Origin: RGIG995 sp045542115
GTDB taxonomy: Bacteria; Bacillota; Clostridia; Oscillospirales; UBA644
Direction of reading: 5' to 3'
DNA length: 64,000 bases
NCBI GenBank assembly: GCA_045542115.1
Contig: JAZQKK010000018.1
Coordinates: 1 to 64,000 of the forward strand
This document shows, piece after piece, positions 42,345-50,997 of this stretch (position 1 is its first letter; each line of letters starts with the position of its first letter). The notes under the pieces were generated by a model, which was not told the origin of the DNA, made no database searches, and saw only the letters and a list, made by a program, of their open reading frames with translations. A program made the translations under genes and the position numbers.

Positions 42345-43532
42345 ATGAAAAAAGTTTTGTCTCTGTGTTTGGCGTTGTTGCTTGTCTGTTCTGTTTTTGC
42401 GGGATGCAACCGGAAGCCTGACATCTCGTACATTATCACCGGAACGGTGGATGGAGAAAGCAAAGAATTCCCCGTTGCCCCCTATCGGTATTACGTCCAA
42501 TGGATGACCGATTATTATTATGCTTATCTCACATCTCTTGCCGCCCAAATGGAGAAAAAGATGTCCTGGACGGAAATGCTGGCAGATAAATCGTTGTCCG
42601 GCGGAAAGCAGTCGCTGAGCGATACCATCATCGAAACGGCCAAAGACCAGTATATGTCTTACCTGTACATCGAACTTACCTTTGATAAGTTGGGGTTGCA
42701 GTTGGACGGGGAGGATGAAAAGGAAATTTCCCGTATCATCCAGCAAGACTGGGTGAATCTGTACGGAAACGACGGGTTCAATTCCATTCGTCAGGCGATG
42801 GGAATGAGTTACGACGAATTCCGCAATCTGATGGCCTGTAATATTAAGAGTGAAAAGATTTTGCAGTATTATTACGGGGAAGGCGGTCCCAACGAGATTA
42901 CCCAGCAGGAAATGAAGGACCATTTCGCCAGCAATTACGTTCGCTTTAAGTACGTGGTCAAGATGACCAAGGATACCGACGGCAACAAGTATAACGACAC
43001 GAAAATGGCGGAAATCGAAGCCGACAAAGCCGCCGTCCTGGCAGGATTGGAGCAGGGAATTGCTATCGAAGAATTGATTCCCCAATATTCCGACGATTAC
43101 GTGGAAATTACCGATAAAATGTCCGTATCTGAAAAGGAATCCTACGAGTTGCAGAACCAGACGATGCTGGAAGACGGCCTTGTTATCAACGAGAGCGGAG
43201 TGTTCAGCGAATCTCTTGCCACCTATTACGATATCACCGTGGACGAAGACGTGGTAGACAAAGTCTTTTCTCTGAAAAACGGGGAATACGCCGCTGTTAC
43301 CATCGACGATTCGATTTGGATCGTTCAGCGGCTGGACCACACGGAAAAAGAATCGTATTTTACCGACGTGAAAGAAACGGTGTTTAAGGAATTGTATGCG
43401 GAAGACTTGGCCGCCAAGCACACCGATTGGAGAAGCCGTCTCAATTACGTGTACAACGAAGCCGCCATCGACGCCTACCGTCCTGAATACCTCACCGACC
43501 TGTTCAAATTCTCTCAAACATCCGGGTCGTAA
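42345..43532 (+). CDS. Lipoprotein of the PrsA/SurA foldase type
   Basis: A 395-residue lipoprotein: signal peptide with lipobox F-A-G-C (Cys21), then a SurA_N-like helical domain (about 85-200; D-T-I-I-E-T-A-K-D-Q-Y, M-S-Y-D-E-F-R-N-L-M) and a region where parvulin-like strands may lie (about 205-350; V-R-F-K-Y-V-V-K-M, V-F-S-L-K-N-G-E-Y). The parvulin active-site motifs are weak, so it may chaperone exported proteins without isomerase activity. It is likely to act on the outer face of the membrane. ATG at 42345 is preceded by GAAAGGA. Monocistronic. Confidence 0.8.
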   Translation: MKKVLSLCLALLLVCSVFAGCNRKPDISYIITGTVDGESKEFPVAPYRYYVQWMTDYYYAYLTSLAAQMEKKMSWTEMLADKSLSGGKQSLSDTIIETAKDQYMSYLYIELTFDKLGLQLDGEDEKEISRIIQQDWVNLYGNDGFNSIRQAMGMSYDEFRNLMACNIKSEKILQYYYGEGGPNEITQQEMKDHFASNYVRFKYVVKMTKDTDGNKYNDTKMAEIEADKAAVLAGLEQGIAIEELIPQYSDDYVEITDKMSVSEKESYELQNQTMLEDGLVINESGVFSESLATYYDITVDEDVVDKVFSLKNGEYAAVTIDDSIWIVQRLDHTEKESYFTDVKETVFKELYAEDLAAKHTDWRSRLNYVYNEAAIDAYRPEYLTDLFKFSQTSGS

Positions 43533-43548
43533 TAGAATCGAAAAAATC

Positions 43549-43580
43549 AATCTCCGCAGAGTGTTCTGCGGAGATTTTTT
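43549..43580 (+). terminator. Terminator between the lipoprotein gene and rsmA
   Basis: AATCTCCGCAGA (43549-43560) with TCTGCGGAGATT (43565-43576), then TTTT; an A run on the left gives a T tail for rsmA too. Confidence 0.92.
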
Positions 43581-43585
43581 CTTCT

Positions 43586-44419
43586 TTATTTCTTTAATTC
43601 TGCGGTGAGGCGGGCGTATTGTTGCAGATCCAGCTCTTCTCCCCGGGTGGAGGGGGGAAGACCCATTGCTTCCAGGGCGGCGGCGGTAGATTCTTTGGCA
43701 ATCCCGATGGAAGCCAGGGTGTTTTGCAAAGTTTTTCTTCGCATCGAGAAAGCGCCGCGGATGATTTTAAACAATTCTTTGGGGTCGGTATCTACCGGCG
43801 GTTCGATGGCTTGCAGTCGCAATACCGCCGAATCGACCCGAGGCTTGGGCAAGAAATTGCCGGCGGCCACGGAAAAGAGCAGTTTCGGCTTGGTGTAATA
43901 GTTCAAAAACAGCGTGATAGCGCCGTAGTCTTTCGACCCTTTCACCGCACAAAACCGTTGCGCCACTTCCTTTTGCACCATCACGGTGACCGATTCAAAT
44001 TTCAGCCCGCTTTCCAATAAGTATACCAAAATGGGCGTGGTGATGTTGTAGGGAAGGTTGGCGCAGACCGCCAATTTTTCTTCTCCGGAAAACAGGGCGG
44101 GAAGGTCGGTCTTTAAAATATCGTTGTGAACCACCTGTACGTTGTCCAGGTCTCCCAAGGTCTCGGACAAAATGGGAATCAGCCGGTCGTCAATTTCTAC
44201 GGTGACCACTTTTTTTGCCTGTTTTGCAAGACAGCGGGTCAGACATCCGATGCCCGGACCGATTTCCAGCACGGTGGTATCTTCGTCGATCTGGGCTGCT
44301 TGGGCAATCTTTTCGGGAATCTGCCGGGTGATGAGAAAATTTTGCCCAAAGGTCTTGGAAAAGTGGAAATTGTGCCGTTCCAATAGGTCTTTAATTTGGG
44401 TGGGATTCGTTAAGTCCAT
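43586..44419 (-). CDS. rsmA: 16S rRNA (adenine1518/1519-N6) dimethyltransferase
   Basis: Dimethylates the two adenines of the 3' terminal loop of 16S rRNA. The 277-residue KsgA protein has F-G-Q-N-F-L, the SAM motif V-L-E-I-G-P-G-I-G-C-L-T, and the catalytic N-L-P-Y. ATG at 44419 lies 4 bases after the recD2 stop, with AGGATAAT as a weak ribosome binding site. It is the last gene of the smc-to-rsmA run. Confidence 0.95.
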   Translation of the reverse strand: MDLTNPTQIKDLLERHNFHFSKTFGQNFLITRQIPEKIAQAAQIDEDTTVLEIGPGIGCLTRCLAKQAKKVVTVEIDDRLIPILSETLGDLDNVQVVHNDILKTDLPALFSGEEKLAVCANLPYNITTPILVYLLESGLKFESVTVMVQKEVAQRFCAVKGSKDYGAITLFLNYYTKPKLLFSVAAGNFLPKPRVDSAVLRLQAIEPPVDTDPKELFKIIRGAFSMRRKTLQNTLASIGIAKESTAAALEAMGLPPSTRGEELDLQQYARLTAELKK

Positions 44420-44423
44420 AGTA

Positions 44424-46616
44424 TTATCCTAAACTTTTCAACATAAATTTCAGTCCGCTGTACCGTTTGTCGGCGGTGATATTCCCAATCATATACGATA
44501 ATCGGGTGGGGGAACCAACCAGGACGAGCAGTTGTTTTGCCCGGGTCATTGCGGTGTAAAGGAGATTTCGGGTGAACAGCACGTCCGCCCCTTCGGAAAC
44601 GGTGAGAATGACCGCTTTAAATTCACTGCCCTGGCTTTTGTGTACGGTGATGGCGTAAGCCGGTTCCAATTCTTCCAAGGTTTCCCCCGTGTAAGTAACC
44701 CGCCGGTCGTCAAAGCGGACGATAAGGCTTTCCTGGGAGGGAATGACCGCTTCTACGATGCCCAAGTCTCCGTTGTAGACCCCGGCGTCCAGATGGCCGT
44801 CGCTTCGTTCGGTGACAAGGTCGTAGTTGTTTCGAATCTGCATCACTTTGTCGCCCTCCCGGAAGACGATATCCCGGAAGGTCAATTCTTTTTTGTTGTA
44901 GGCGGAAGGGTTTATCTTCTCCCGCAGTTCCCGGTTCAGATTCGCCGTTCCCACCAGACCCTTTCGGGTGGGGGTCAGGACCTGAATATCGGTGGCGGGG
45001 GAGAAGTCGTAGGCGTTGGGGAGCCTGTGCGCTGCTAAGTCCACTGCCAATTGCACCGCCCGTTCCGGGGTGTCGGCCTTTAAGAAGAAAAAGTCTTTTT
45101 TCGTTTCGTTTAACACCGGCATCTGACCGTGGAGCACGGCGTGGGCGTTGGTAATAATCAAACTCTCCCGGGCTTGGCGGAAAATTTCGGTGAGTTCTAC
45201 CGAAAGGACCCGCTGGCTGGACAAAATATCTTTCAACACGCTTCCCGGTCCTACGGGGGGCAACTGGTTTACGTCTCCCACCAAAATCAGACGGGAAGAC
45301 AATGGAAGGGCGTCTAATAAGTGGTCAAACAGCCACAAATCCACCATAGAACATTCGTCGATAATGATAGCGTCGTATTCCACCGGGTTTCCGTGATTTC
45401 GCTGAAAACACCGTTCCGTGCCCGTCTGGGTATATTCCAGCAGGCGGTGGATGGTCTTGGCCTCTCTCCCGGTCAGTTCGGTAATTCGCTTGGCCGCCCG
45501 ACCCGTGGGGGTGGCAAGACCCACCTTTTCCCCTTTTGCTTCCAAAATGCGGATAATACCGTTCAGCGTGGTGGTTTTTCCCGTCCCCGGCCCGCCGGTA
45601 AGAATCATCATTTGATGGCAGCAGGATTCTTTGACGGCGTTGCGTTGTTTTTCGTCGAAGGTAATATCCAAATCCCGTTCAATGCGGGCAATATCCTTTG
45701 CAAAATTCCCCGGATATTCCGTTCCCAGCCGGGAGGCCAGCAAGACCCGGTTTGTGATGTTCCGTTCGCTGTCATAGACCCAGCGAAGGTAGACCCCGTC
45801 GGTGTTGCCGATTTCGGGGACGTATTGCAGATTTCCTCCGGGGCGGCACATTTCTTCGATGCAGTCCCGAAGCGTCTGGGAATCGGTGTCTAAAAATTCC
45901 GCCGCAAGGGGGACCAATTTTTCTTTGGGAATAAAAGTATGTCCGTTGTTAAACAGATTCTGATTTAAAATGTACTCGATTCCGGCGTGCAAGCGGTAAT
46001 CCGAGGTTCGGTCGTACCCCATTTGCTCTGCCATCCGGTCGGCTTTCTCAAAGGAGACCCCCGGAATTTCGCAGATGCGATAGGGATTCTGCCGGACCAC
46101 GTCGTAGGCCCGAAGTCCAAATTGTTTGTAAATTTTAAAGGCTACGGAGGGTGTCATTCCAAATTGCTGAAAATAGAGCAAAATGGTCTTGACCCCCACC
46201 GTTTCTTTCATACTTTGGGATATCTTTTCCGCCTTTTCCGGGGAAATGCCCCGAATCTGCACCAGCAGTTCCGGATTGTTTTCAATAATATCCAAGGTGT
46301 TCGGTCCGAAGGCGTCCACCAACAGTTTGGCGGTCTTGGTCCGCACGCCCTTGACAATCCCGGAAGATAAGTACCGTAAAATGGCGGTTTCTTCCACGGG
46401 CAGTTTGCTCAGAAAGGAAGAGACTTCAAATTGTTGTCCGTGTTTGGGGTTTAATTTGTATTCCCCTTCCACCTCAATTTGTTCTCCTTCCGCCACCAGG
46501 GGCAGAAGTCCTACGACGGTGATTTCTCCGTCGGGGGTCTCTAACGCGGCAACGGTATATCCGTTGTCGGAATTTTTGTAGATAACTTTGTCGATGATTC
46601 CCGACAGGGTAGGCAC
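44424..46616 (-). CDS. recD2: RecD2-type 5'-3' DNA helicase
   Basis: A superfamily 1B helicase that works without RecBC, in repair or fork restart. The 730-residue protein has N-terminal OB and helix-hairpin-helix regions (about 1-190; I-R-G-I-S-P-E-K-A), then helicase domains with Walker A GGPGTGKTTT, I-I-D-E-C-S-M-V-D, G-D-V-N-Q-L-P-P-V and the C-terminal H-K-S-Q-G-S-E-F-K. GTG at 46616 is chosen because AAGGAGG stands 8 bases ahead; the longer frame would place that site inside the coding region. It follows leuS by 88 bases, which contain a hairpin. Confidence 0.94.
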   Translation of the reverse strand: MPTLSGIIDKVIYKNSDNGYTVAALETPDGEITVVGLLPLVAEGEQIEVEGEYKLNPKHGQQFEVSSFLSKLPVEETAILRYLSSGIVKGVRTKTAKLLVDAFGPNTLDIIENNPELLVQIRGISPEKAEKISQSMKETVGVKTILLYFQQFGMTPSVAFKIYKQFGLRAYDVVRQNPYRICEIPGVSFEKADRMAEQMGYDRTSDYRLHAGIEYILNQNLFNNGHTFIPKEKLVPLAAEFLDTDSQTLRDCIEEMCRPGGNLQYVPEIGNTDGVYLRWVYDSERNITNRVLLASRLGTEYPGNFAKDIARIERDLDITFDEKQRNAVKESCCHQMMILTGGPGTGKTTTLNGIIRILEAKGEKVGLATPTGRAAKRITELTGREAKTIHRLLEYTQTGTERCFQRNHGNPVEYDAIIIDECSMVDLWLFDHLLDALPLSSRLILVGDVNQLPPVGPGSVLKDILSSQRVLSVELTEIFRQARESLIITNAHAVLHGQMPVLNETKKDFFFLKADTPERAVQLAVDLAAHRLPNAYDFSPATDIQVLTPTRKGLVGTANLNRELREKINPSAYNKKELTFRDIVFREGDKVMQIRNNYDLVTERSDGHLDAGVYNGDLGIVEAVIPSQESLIVRFDDRRVTYTGETLEELEPAYAITVHKSQGSEFKAVILTVSEGADVLFTRNLLYTAMTRAKQLLVLVGSPTRLSYMIGNITADKRYSGLKFMLKSLG

Positions 46617-46656
46617 GGGGGTCTCCTCCTTTCGTTTCAAATTTCAGTCCAGACAA

Positions 46657-46691
46657 CGATATCGAATCTTCCGACGGAAAATTCGATATCG
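46657..46691. repeat. Hairpin between leuS and recD2
   Basis: CGATATCGAAT (46657-46667) and ATTCGATATCG (46681-46691) are exact inverted arms; the 13-base loop holds a TTCC/GGAA mini-stem. No T run follows on either strand, so it is not an ordinary terminator and may shape or stabilise the operon mRNA. Confidence 0.6.
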
Positions 46692-46704
46692 CTTGCAGGG
46701 AGGC

Positions 46705-49110
46705 TTATTTTACAATCAGGTTGACCATCTTGCCGGGTACGAAGATTTCTTTTACCACGGTTTTTCCTTCGGTGTAGGGGAGAACTTTCGGGTCGGCCTT
46801 CGCGGCGGCGAGGATGGTATCTTTGTCCGAATCGGCGGCAATTTTCAGCACGGAGCGAAGTTTTCCGCAGACCTGAACAGGAATTTCGATTTCCTTGTCC
46901 ACCGTCTTGGCTTCGTCGTATTCCGGCCAGGGAGCGGTGACCATCATTCCTTCAAATCCGGCCTGTTCCCACATTTCTTCGGTGATGTGGGGAGCAAAGG
47001 GGTTGAGCAGGGTAAGATAGGTCTTCAATTCGCCCTTGGTGACACTTCCTTTGGCGGAAATGTCGTTCATCAGCGTCATCAAAGCGGCGATGGCGGTGTT
47101 GAACTTCATATTTTCAATATCGGACGTGACTTTGCGGATGGTCTTGTGGAAGGACGATTCCAACTCGGACGAATAGCCTTCGTCGTCGGTGACGGTTTCC
47201 ATCAGATTCCACACCCGGTCTACGTACCGCTTGCACCCCCGGACACTGCTTTCCGACCAGGGAGCGGCTTTTTCGTAGTCTCCCATAAACAGGACGTACA
47301 GCCGCAAAACGTCGGCGCCGTATACGTTGACCACGTCGTTGGGGTCTACCACGTTGCCCTTGGATTTACTCATCTTTTCCCCGTCGGGGCCTAAGATAAG
47401 ACCTTGGGCGGTGCGTTTTGCATAAGGTTCTTCCGTGGGAACGATGCCTTGGTCGTACAGGAAGTGATGCCAGAACCGGGAGTAGATCATATGGCGGGTC
47501 ACGTGTTCCATTCCGCCGTTATACCAGTCTACGGGCAACCAATATTTCAGTTTTTCCGGGTCGGCCAGAGCCGCGTCGTTGTTGGGGTCGATGTACCGCA
47601 GGAAATACCAGGAAGAGCCGGCCCATTGGGGCATCGTGTCGGTTTCCCGCTTTGCATCGGCACCGCACTTGGGACACTTGCAGTTGACGTATTCGGGAAT
47701 CTTTGCCAAGGGGGATTCTCCGTCGGAGCCGGGTTCGAAGTTTTCGACTTTCGGCAGCCGCAAAGGCAATTCTTCGTAAGGCACGCCCACCATTCCGCAA
47801 TGGGGACAGTGAACGATGGGAATGGGTTCTCCCCAATACCGCTGGCGGTTGAAGGCCCAGTCTTTCATCTTGTACTGAACGCCCTTTTCACCGATGCCCT
47901 GTTCCGACAGCCAGGCGGCCATCTTCTCGATGGATTCTTTTTTGTTGGTCAAACCGTTCAGGAAGCCGGAGTTGACCATTTCGCCGTCTCCGGTGTAGGC
48001 GCTTTCGTCCATATTGCCGCCTTTGATGACTTCGATAATGTCAATGCCAAACTTCTTGGCAAAGGCGTAGTCTCGTTCATCGTGGGCGGGAACGGCCATA
48101 ATCGCTCCGGTTCCGTAGCCCATCATTACGTAGTCAGCCACGTAAATGGGAATTTCTTTTCCGTTGACGGGGTTGATGGCGGAAAGTCCCTGGATGCACA
48201 CCCCGGTCTTGTCTTTCACCAGTTGCGTCCGTTCAAATTCGGTCTTTTTCGCACATTCGGTGCGGTACGCGTCCAATGCGTCGGCGTTTGCGATGCGGTC
48301 CCGATATTTGTCCAGAAGAGGATGCTCGGGCGCCATAACCATAAAGGTGACCCCGAACAGGGTGTCGGGACGGGTGGTGTAGATGCGAAGGGTCTCGTCG
48401 GTATCTTTCAGAGTGAAGTTGACGAACGCGCCGGTGGATTTCCCAATCCAGTTGACCTGTTGCATCTTCACGTTGGGTAAGTAATCGACCTGTTCCAGGC
48501 CGTTGAGGAGTTTGTCCGCGTATTCGGTGATGCGAAGATACCAAACGTCCTTGGATTTCTGGATAACGTCGCTGTGACAAATGTCGCATTTTCCTCCCTG
48601 GGAGTCTTCGTTGGAAAGAACCACCTTACAGGAAGGACAGTAGTTTACCAGGGTCTTGTCCCGGAAGGCAAGGCCGTTTTCAAACATTTTCAGGAAGATA
48701 AACTGGGTCCATTTGTAGTAATCTTCTTCGGTGGTGTCGATGACCCGGTCCCAATCGAAAGAGAAGCCAACGCGCTTCAACTGGGAGGTAAAGTTTTTGA
48801 TGTTGGTGTCGGTCACCGTCCGGGGATGGGTCCCGGTCTTGATGGCGTAGTTTTCGGTGGGAAGACCGAAGGCGTCAAAGCCGATGGGGAACATTACGTT
48901 GTATCCGTCCATTCTCCGCTTCCGGGAAATGACTTCCAGACCGGAATAGGCTTTGATGTGTCCCACGTGCATCCCGGCACCGCTGGGATAGGGGAATTCT
49001 ACCAGGGCGTAGAATTTTTTCTTGTCGGAAAGGTCTTCGGCGTGAAATGCGCCGGTCTCTTCCCATTTCTTTTGCCATTTGGCTTCAATTTCGGAAAAAT
49101 TGTATTCCAT
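46705..49110 (-). CDS. leuS: Leucyl-tRNA synthetase
   Basis: Charges tRNA-Leu. The 801-residue class I synthetase has PYPSGAGMHVGHIKAY (HIGH motif), the CP1 editing domain with two zinc-like Cys clusters (C-P-S-C, C-D-I-C), M-P-Q-W-A-G-S-S-W-Y and K-M-S-K-S. ATG at 49110 is chosen over TTG at 49119 because GGAGG lies 10 bases before the ATG but almost touches the TTG. Unlike many clostridial leuS genes it has no T-box: only 5 bases separate it from rsfS. Confidence 0.96.
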   Translation of the reverse strand: MEYNFSEIEAKWQKKWEETGAFHAEDLSDKKKFYALVEFPYPSGAGMHVGHIKAYSGLEVISRKRRMDGYNVMFPIGFDAFGLPTENYAIKTGTHPRTVTDTNIKNFTSQLKRVGFSFDWDRVIDTTEEDYYKWTQFIFLKMFENGLAFRDKTLVNYCPSCKVVLSNEDSQGGKCDICHSDVIQKSKDVWYLRITEYADKLLNGLEQVDYLPNVKMQQVNWIGKSTGAFVNFTLKDTDETLRIYTTRPDTLFGVTFMVMAPEHPLLDKYRDRIANADALDAYRTECAKKTEFERTQLVKDKTGVCIQGLSAINPVNGKEIPIYVADYVMMGYGTGAIMAVPAHDERDYAFAKKFGIDIIEVIKGGNMDESAYTGDGEMVNSGFLNGLTNKKESIEKMAAWLSEQGIGEKGVQYKMKDWAFNRQRYWGEPIPIVHCPHCGMVGVPYEELPLRLPKVENFEPGSDGESPLAKIPEYVNCKCPKCGADAKRETDTMPQWAGSSWYFLRYIDPNNDAALADPEKLKYWLPVDWYNGGMEHVTRHMIYSRFWHHFLYDQGIVPTEEPYAKRTAQGLILGPDGEKMSKSKGNVVDPNDVVNVYGADVLRLYVLFMGDYEKAAPWSESSVRGCKRYVDRVWNLMETVTDDEGYSSELESSFHKTIRKVTSDIENMKFNTAIAALMTLMNDISAKGSVTKGELKTYLTLLNPFAPHITEEMWEQAGFEGMMVTAPWPEYDEAKTVDKEIEIPVQVCGKLRSVLKIAADSDKDTILAAAKADPKVLPYTEGKTVVKEIFVPGKMVNLIVK

Positions 49111-49115
49111 ATTGC

Positions 49116-49466
49116 TCAATCCTCCAAAAGGTCGTTAATTTCAAGTTCAATACCGTCTTTCCACAACTTTTCCAGATTGTAGAAATTCCGGGTGTCTTTG
49201 TTGTAAATGTGGACGATGATGTCGCCGTAATCCAACAGGATCCAGCTTCCCGCATCCATTCCTTCCCGGGCGCGGATGGGATAGCCCAACTTGTCGGTGA
49301 CCACTTCACATTCATCGGCAAGGGTCTTTACGTGGGTGGTGGACGTCCCGTTGCAGATAACGAAATGGTCGCACAGCGACGTGACTTCGTCGATTTGAAT
49401 GACTTTGATGTCTACGGCTTTCTTTTCGTCAAGGGCTTTGACGATGGCTTTCAGGGTTTGGTTCAT
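49116..49466 (-). CDS. rsfS: Ribosome silencing factor RsfS
   Basis: Binds L14 of the 50S subunit and blocks subunit joining in starvation. The 116-residue protein has the whole family sequence, including I-D-E-V-T-S-L-C-D-H-F-V-I-C-N-G-T-S, W-I-L-L-D-Y-G-D-I-I-V-H-I-Y and F-Y-N-L-E-K-L-W. ATG at 49466 starts one base after the nadD/yqeK stop. The nadD-yqeK-rsfS-leuS order is common in Firmicutes. Confidence 0.95.
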   Translation of the reverse strand: MNQTLKAIVKALDEKKAVDIKVIQIDEVTSLCDHFVICNGTSTTHVKTLADECEVVTDKLGYPIRAREGMDAGSWILLDYGDIIVHIYNKDTRNFYNLEKLWKDGIELEINDLLED

Positions 49467-49467
49467 A

Positions 49468-50667
49468 TTACAATCCTTTCGTGGTGTAATTCAATCGTTT
49501 CTTTTCGCTTTCTTCGGTTACTCCGGGATAGCGTTCTTCCAAGAATTCGATGCCGTCCAGCATATCCCGATGGACGTCGTATCCGCGGTTTTTTACGTCG
49601 TCCCGGCACCATCTCATTGCAATAAGGCAGGCTTTGTACAGGTCTTCTTCTGCTAAGGTGCGGTAAAAATCTACGTCGTCGTAATCCCGGGTCTCGTCGG
49701 TCAAATCGGCGATATACAAAATGGCTTCCAACAGCGTCATATTTGCTTTCCCCGTGGTGTGATACCGGATGGCGGAAGCAATCTCCGGGTCGGTGATCCC
49801 GAAGGTTTCGGTAATGTCCAAGGATGCGGACGGACCGTGCCAGAGATTTTGGTTGGTTTTCAGATTTTCGTCCAAGGGAAGAGCGTACCGTTCAAACAAC
49901 CGAAAATGGTCTTCTTTGGAGTATTCTTTGGTCATATCGTGAAGAAGACCAGCAATCCGTGCTTTTTCTTCGTTCGCCCCGTGGATTTTTGCAAGGTTTC
50001 GGGCTTGTTTCATCACGCCCAAAGAGTGACGGAACCGATGGGGAGAAAGACGCCTCTTTAATTCTTCTTCGTAGCGAAGAAAGGTTAAATATTCGTTGAC
50101 TGCCGCGGGGAGAAGTGTCTTCAAATCTTCTCCTTGCTCCCATTTTTCCCGGATCTCCGTGGAAGATACGGGGAAGGGTGGTTCGGTATAAACGGTAACG
50201 TCTGCTCCGGGAAAGCGTTTCTCCAACGCCCGTGCGTGTTCTTTCAACGTTTGCAGGTCGTCCCCTTCCCGGGAAAAGGCGGCAATTTCCGCCAGGGAAA
50301 AAATTTCTTCCGGACGGTACCATTGATGCAACGTCAAAAGCATATCCGAACCGACGAACAGGACCAACCGGTCGTGCGGGTGCTGTTGTTTCAGCCACCC
50401 TAAGGTCTTATAGGTGTAACTTCGGCCTTCCTGTTTCAGTTCCCAATCCGATACCGTGACCCCGTCAATACCTTTACAGGCCAGCCGGGTCATTTCCAGC
50501 CGCTGTTCGTCGGTGAACAGGGCAGTCTTGGTTTTATGGGGCGGAATCCCCGCGGGAATGACAAAACAGCGGTCCAGGTCTGCCCGCGTAAGAAAGGCTT
50601 TCAGGGCCTGTTTATGACCTTTGTGAAAGGGGGCAAAGGTTCCCCCAAAAACGCCGATGCGGCTCAT
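49468..50667 (-). CDS. nadD: NadD-YqeK fusion: nicotinate-nucleotide adenylyltransferase plus HD-domain hydrolase
   Basis: The 399-residue product joins two normally separate neighbours. Residues 1-190 are NadD (GGTFAPFHKGH, V-S-S-T-E-I-R near 170), which makes deamido-NAD. Residues 200-399 are YqeK, an HD-domain enzyme shown elsewhere to split Ap4A symmetrically (F-R-H-S-L-G-V, G-L-L-H-D-M-T-K-E, I-R-Y-H-T-T-G, Y-I-A-D-L-T-D-E-T-R). The NadD signature has Ala where the usual form is GGTFDP. ATG at 50667 overlaps yhbY by 4 bases. Such fusions are seen in some Clostridia. Confidence 0.93.
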   Translation of the reverse strand: MSRIGVFGGTFAPFHKGHKQALKAFLTRADLDRCFVIPAGIPPHKTKTALFTDEQRLEMTRLACKGIDGVTVSDWELKQEGRSYTYKTLGWLKQQHPHDRLVLFVGSDMLLTLHQWYRPEEIFSLAEIAAFSREGDDLQTLKEHARALEKRFPGADVTVYTEPPFPVSSTEIREKWEQGEDLKTLLPAAVNEYLTFLRYEEELKRRLSPHRFRHSLGVMKQARNLAKIHGANEEKARIAGLLHDMTKEYSKEDHFRLFERYALPLDENLKTNQNLWHGPSASLDITETFGITDPEIASAIRYHTTGKANMTLLEAILYIADLTDETRDYDDVDFYRTLAEEDLYKACLIAMRWCRDDVKNRGYDVHRDMLDGIEFLEERYPGVTEESEKKRLNYTTKGL

Positions 50668-50978
50668 TTCCGTTTTTTCTCCGCAGGAAGTTCGATTTTC
50701 CGCTTTTTCGGGTCGGAGGCAGGGCGGTACAAAATAAATTTACTGCCGATGACCTGAACCGAATTGGCCCGGCATTTTTCCGCCAGAATATCGGCGGCTT
50801 CCCGGCTGGTGATTCCCGCCGTTTCCAGGCAACGGAGTTTAATCAGTTCCCGGGCTTCCAGCGCTTCGTCGGTTTGGGTGATAAGGTTTTCGGTAATGCC
50901 GCCCTTCCCCACTTGAAACAAGTCGTTCATCGAATTGGCCAACCCCCGAAGGTAGGCCCGTTGTTTGCTTGTCAGCAT
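50664..50978 (-). CDS. yhbY: YhbY-family RNA-binding protein (CRM domain)
   Basis: A 104-residue CRM-domain protein that associates with pre-50S ribosomes. Family marks are L-T-S-K-Q-R-A-Y-L-R, Q-V-G-K-G-G-I-T, E-L-I-K-L-R and the last strand N-S-V-Q-V-I-G-S-K-F-I-L-Y. ATG at 50978 follows TAGGAG; the frame further up is not supported by a ribosome binding site. It lies 19 bases after ftsY and overlaps nadD. Confidence 0.94.
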   Translation of the reverse strand: MLTSKQRAYLRGLANSMNDLFQVGKGGITENLITQTDEALEARELIKLRCLETAGITSREAADILAEKCRANSVQVIGSKFILYRPASDPKKRKIELPAEKKRK

Positions 50979-50997
50979 AAAGTATCTCCTAAAAATA

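Noticed and set aside
49111..49466. T-box leader for leuS
   Set aside because: Only 5 bases separate rsfS and leuS, so no leader can fit.
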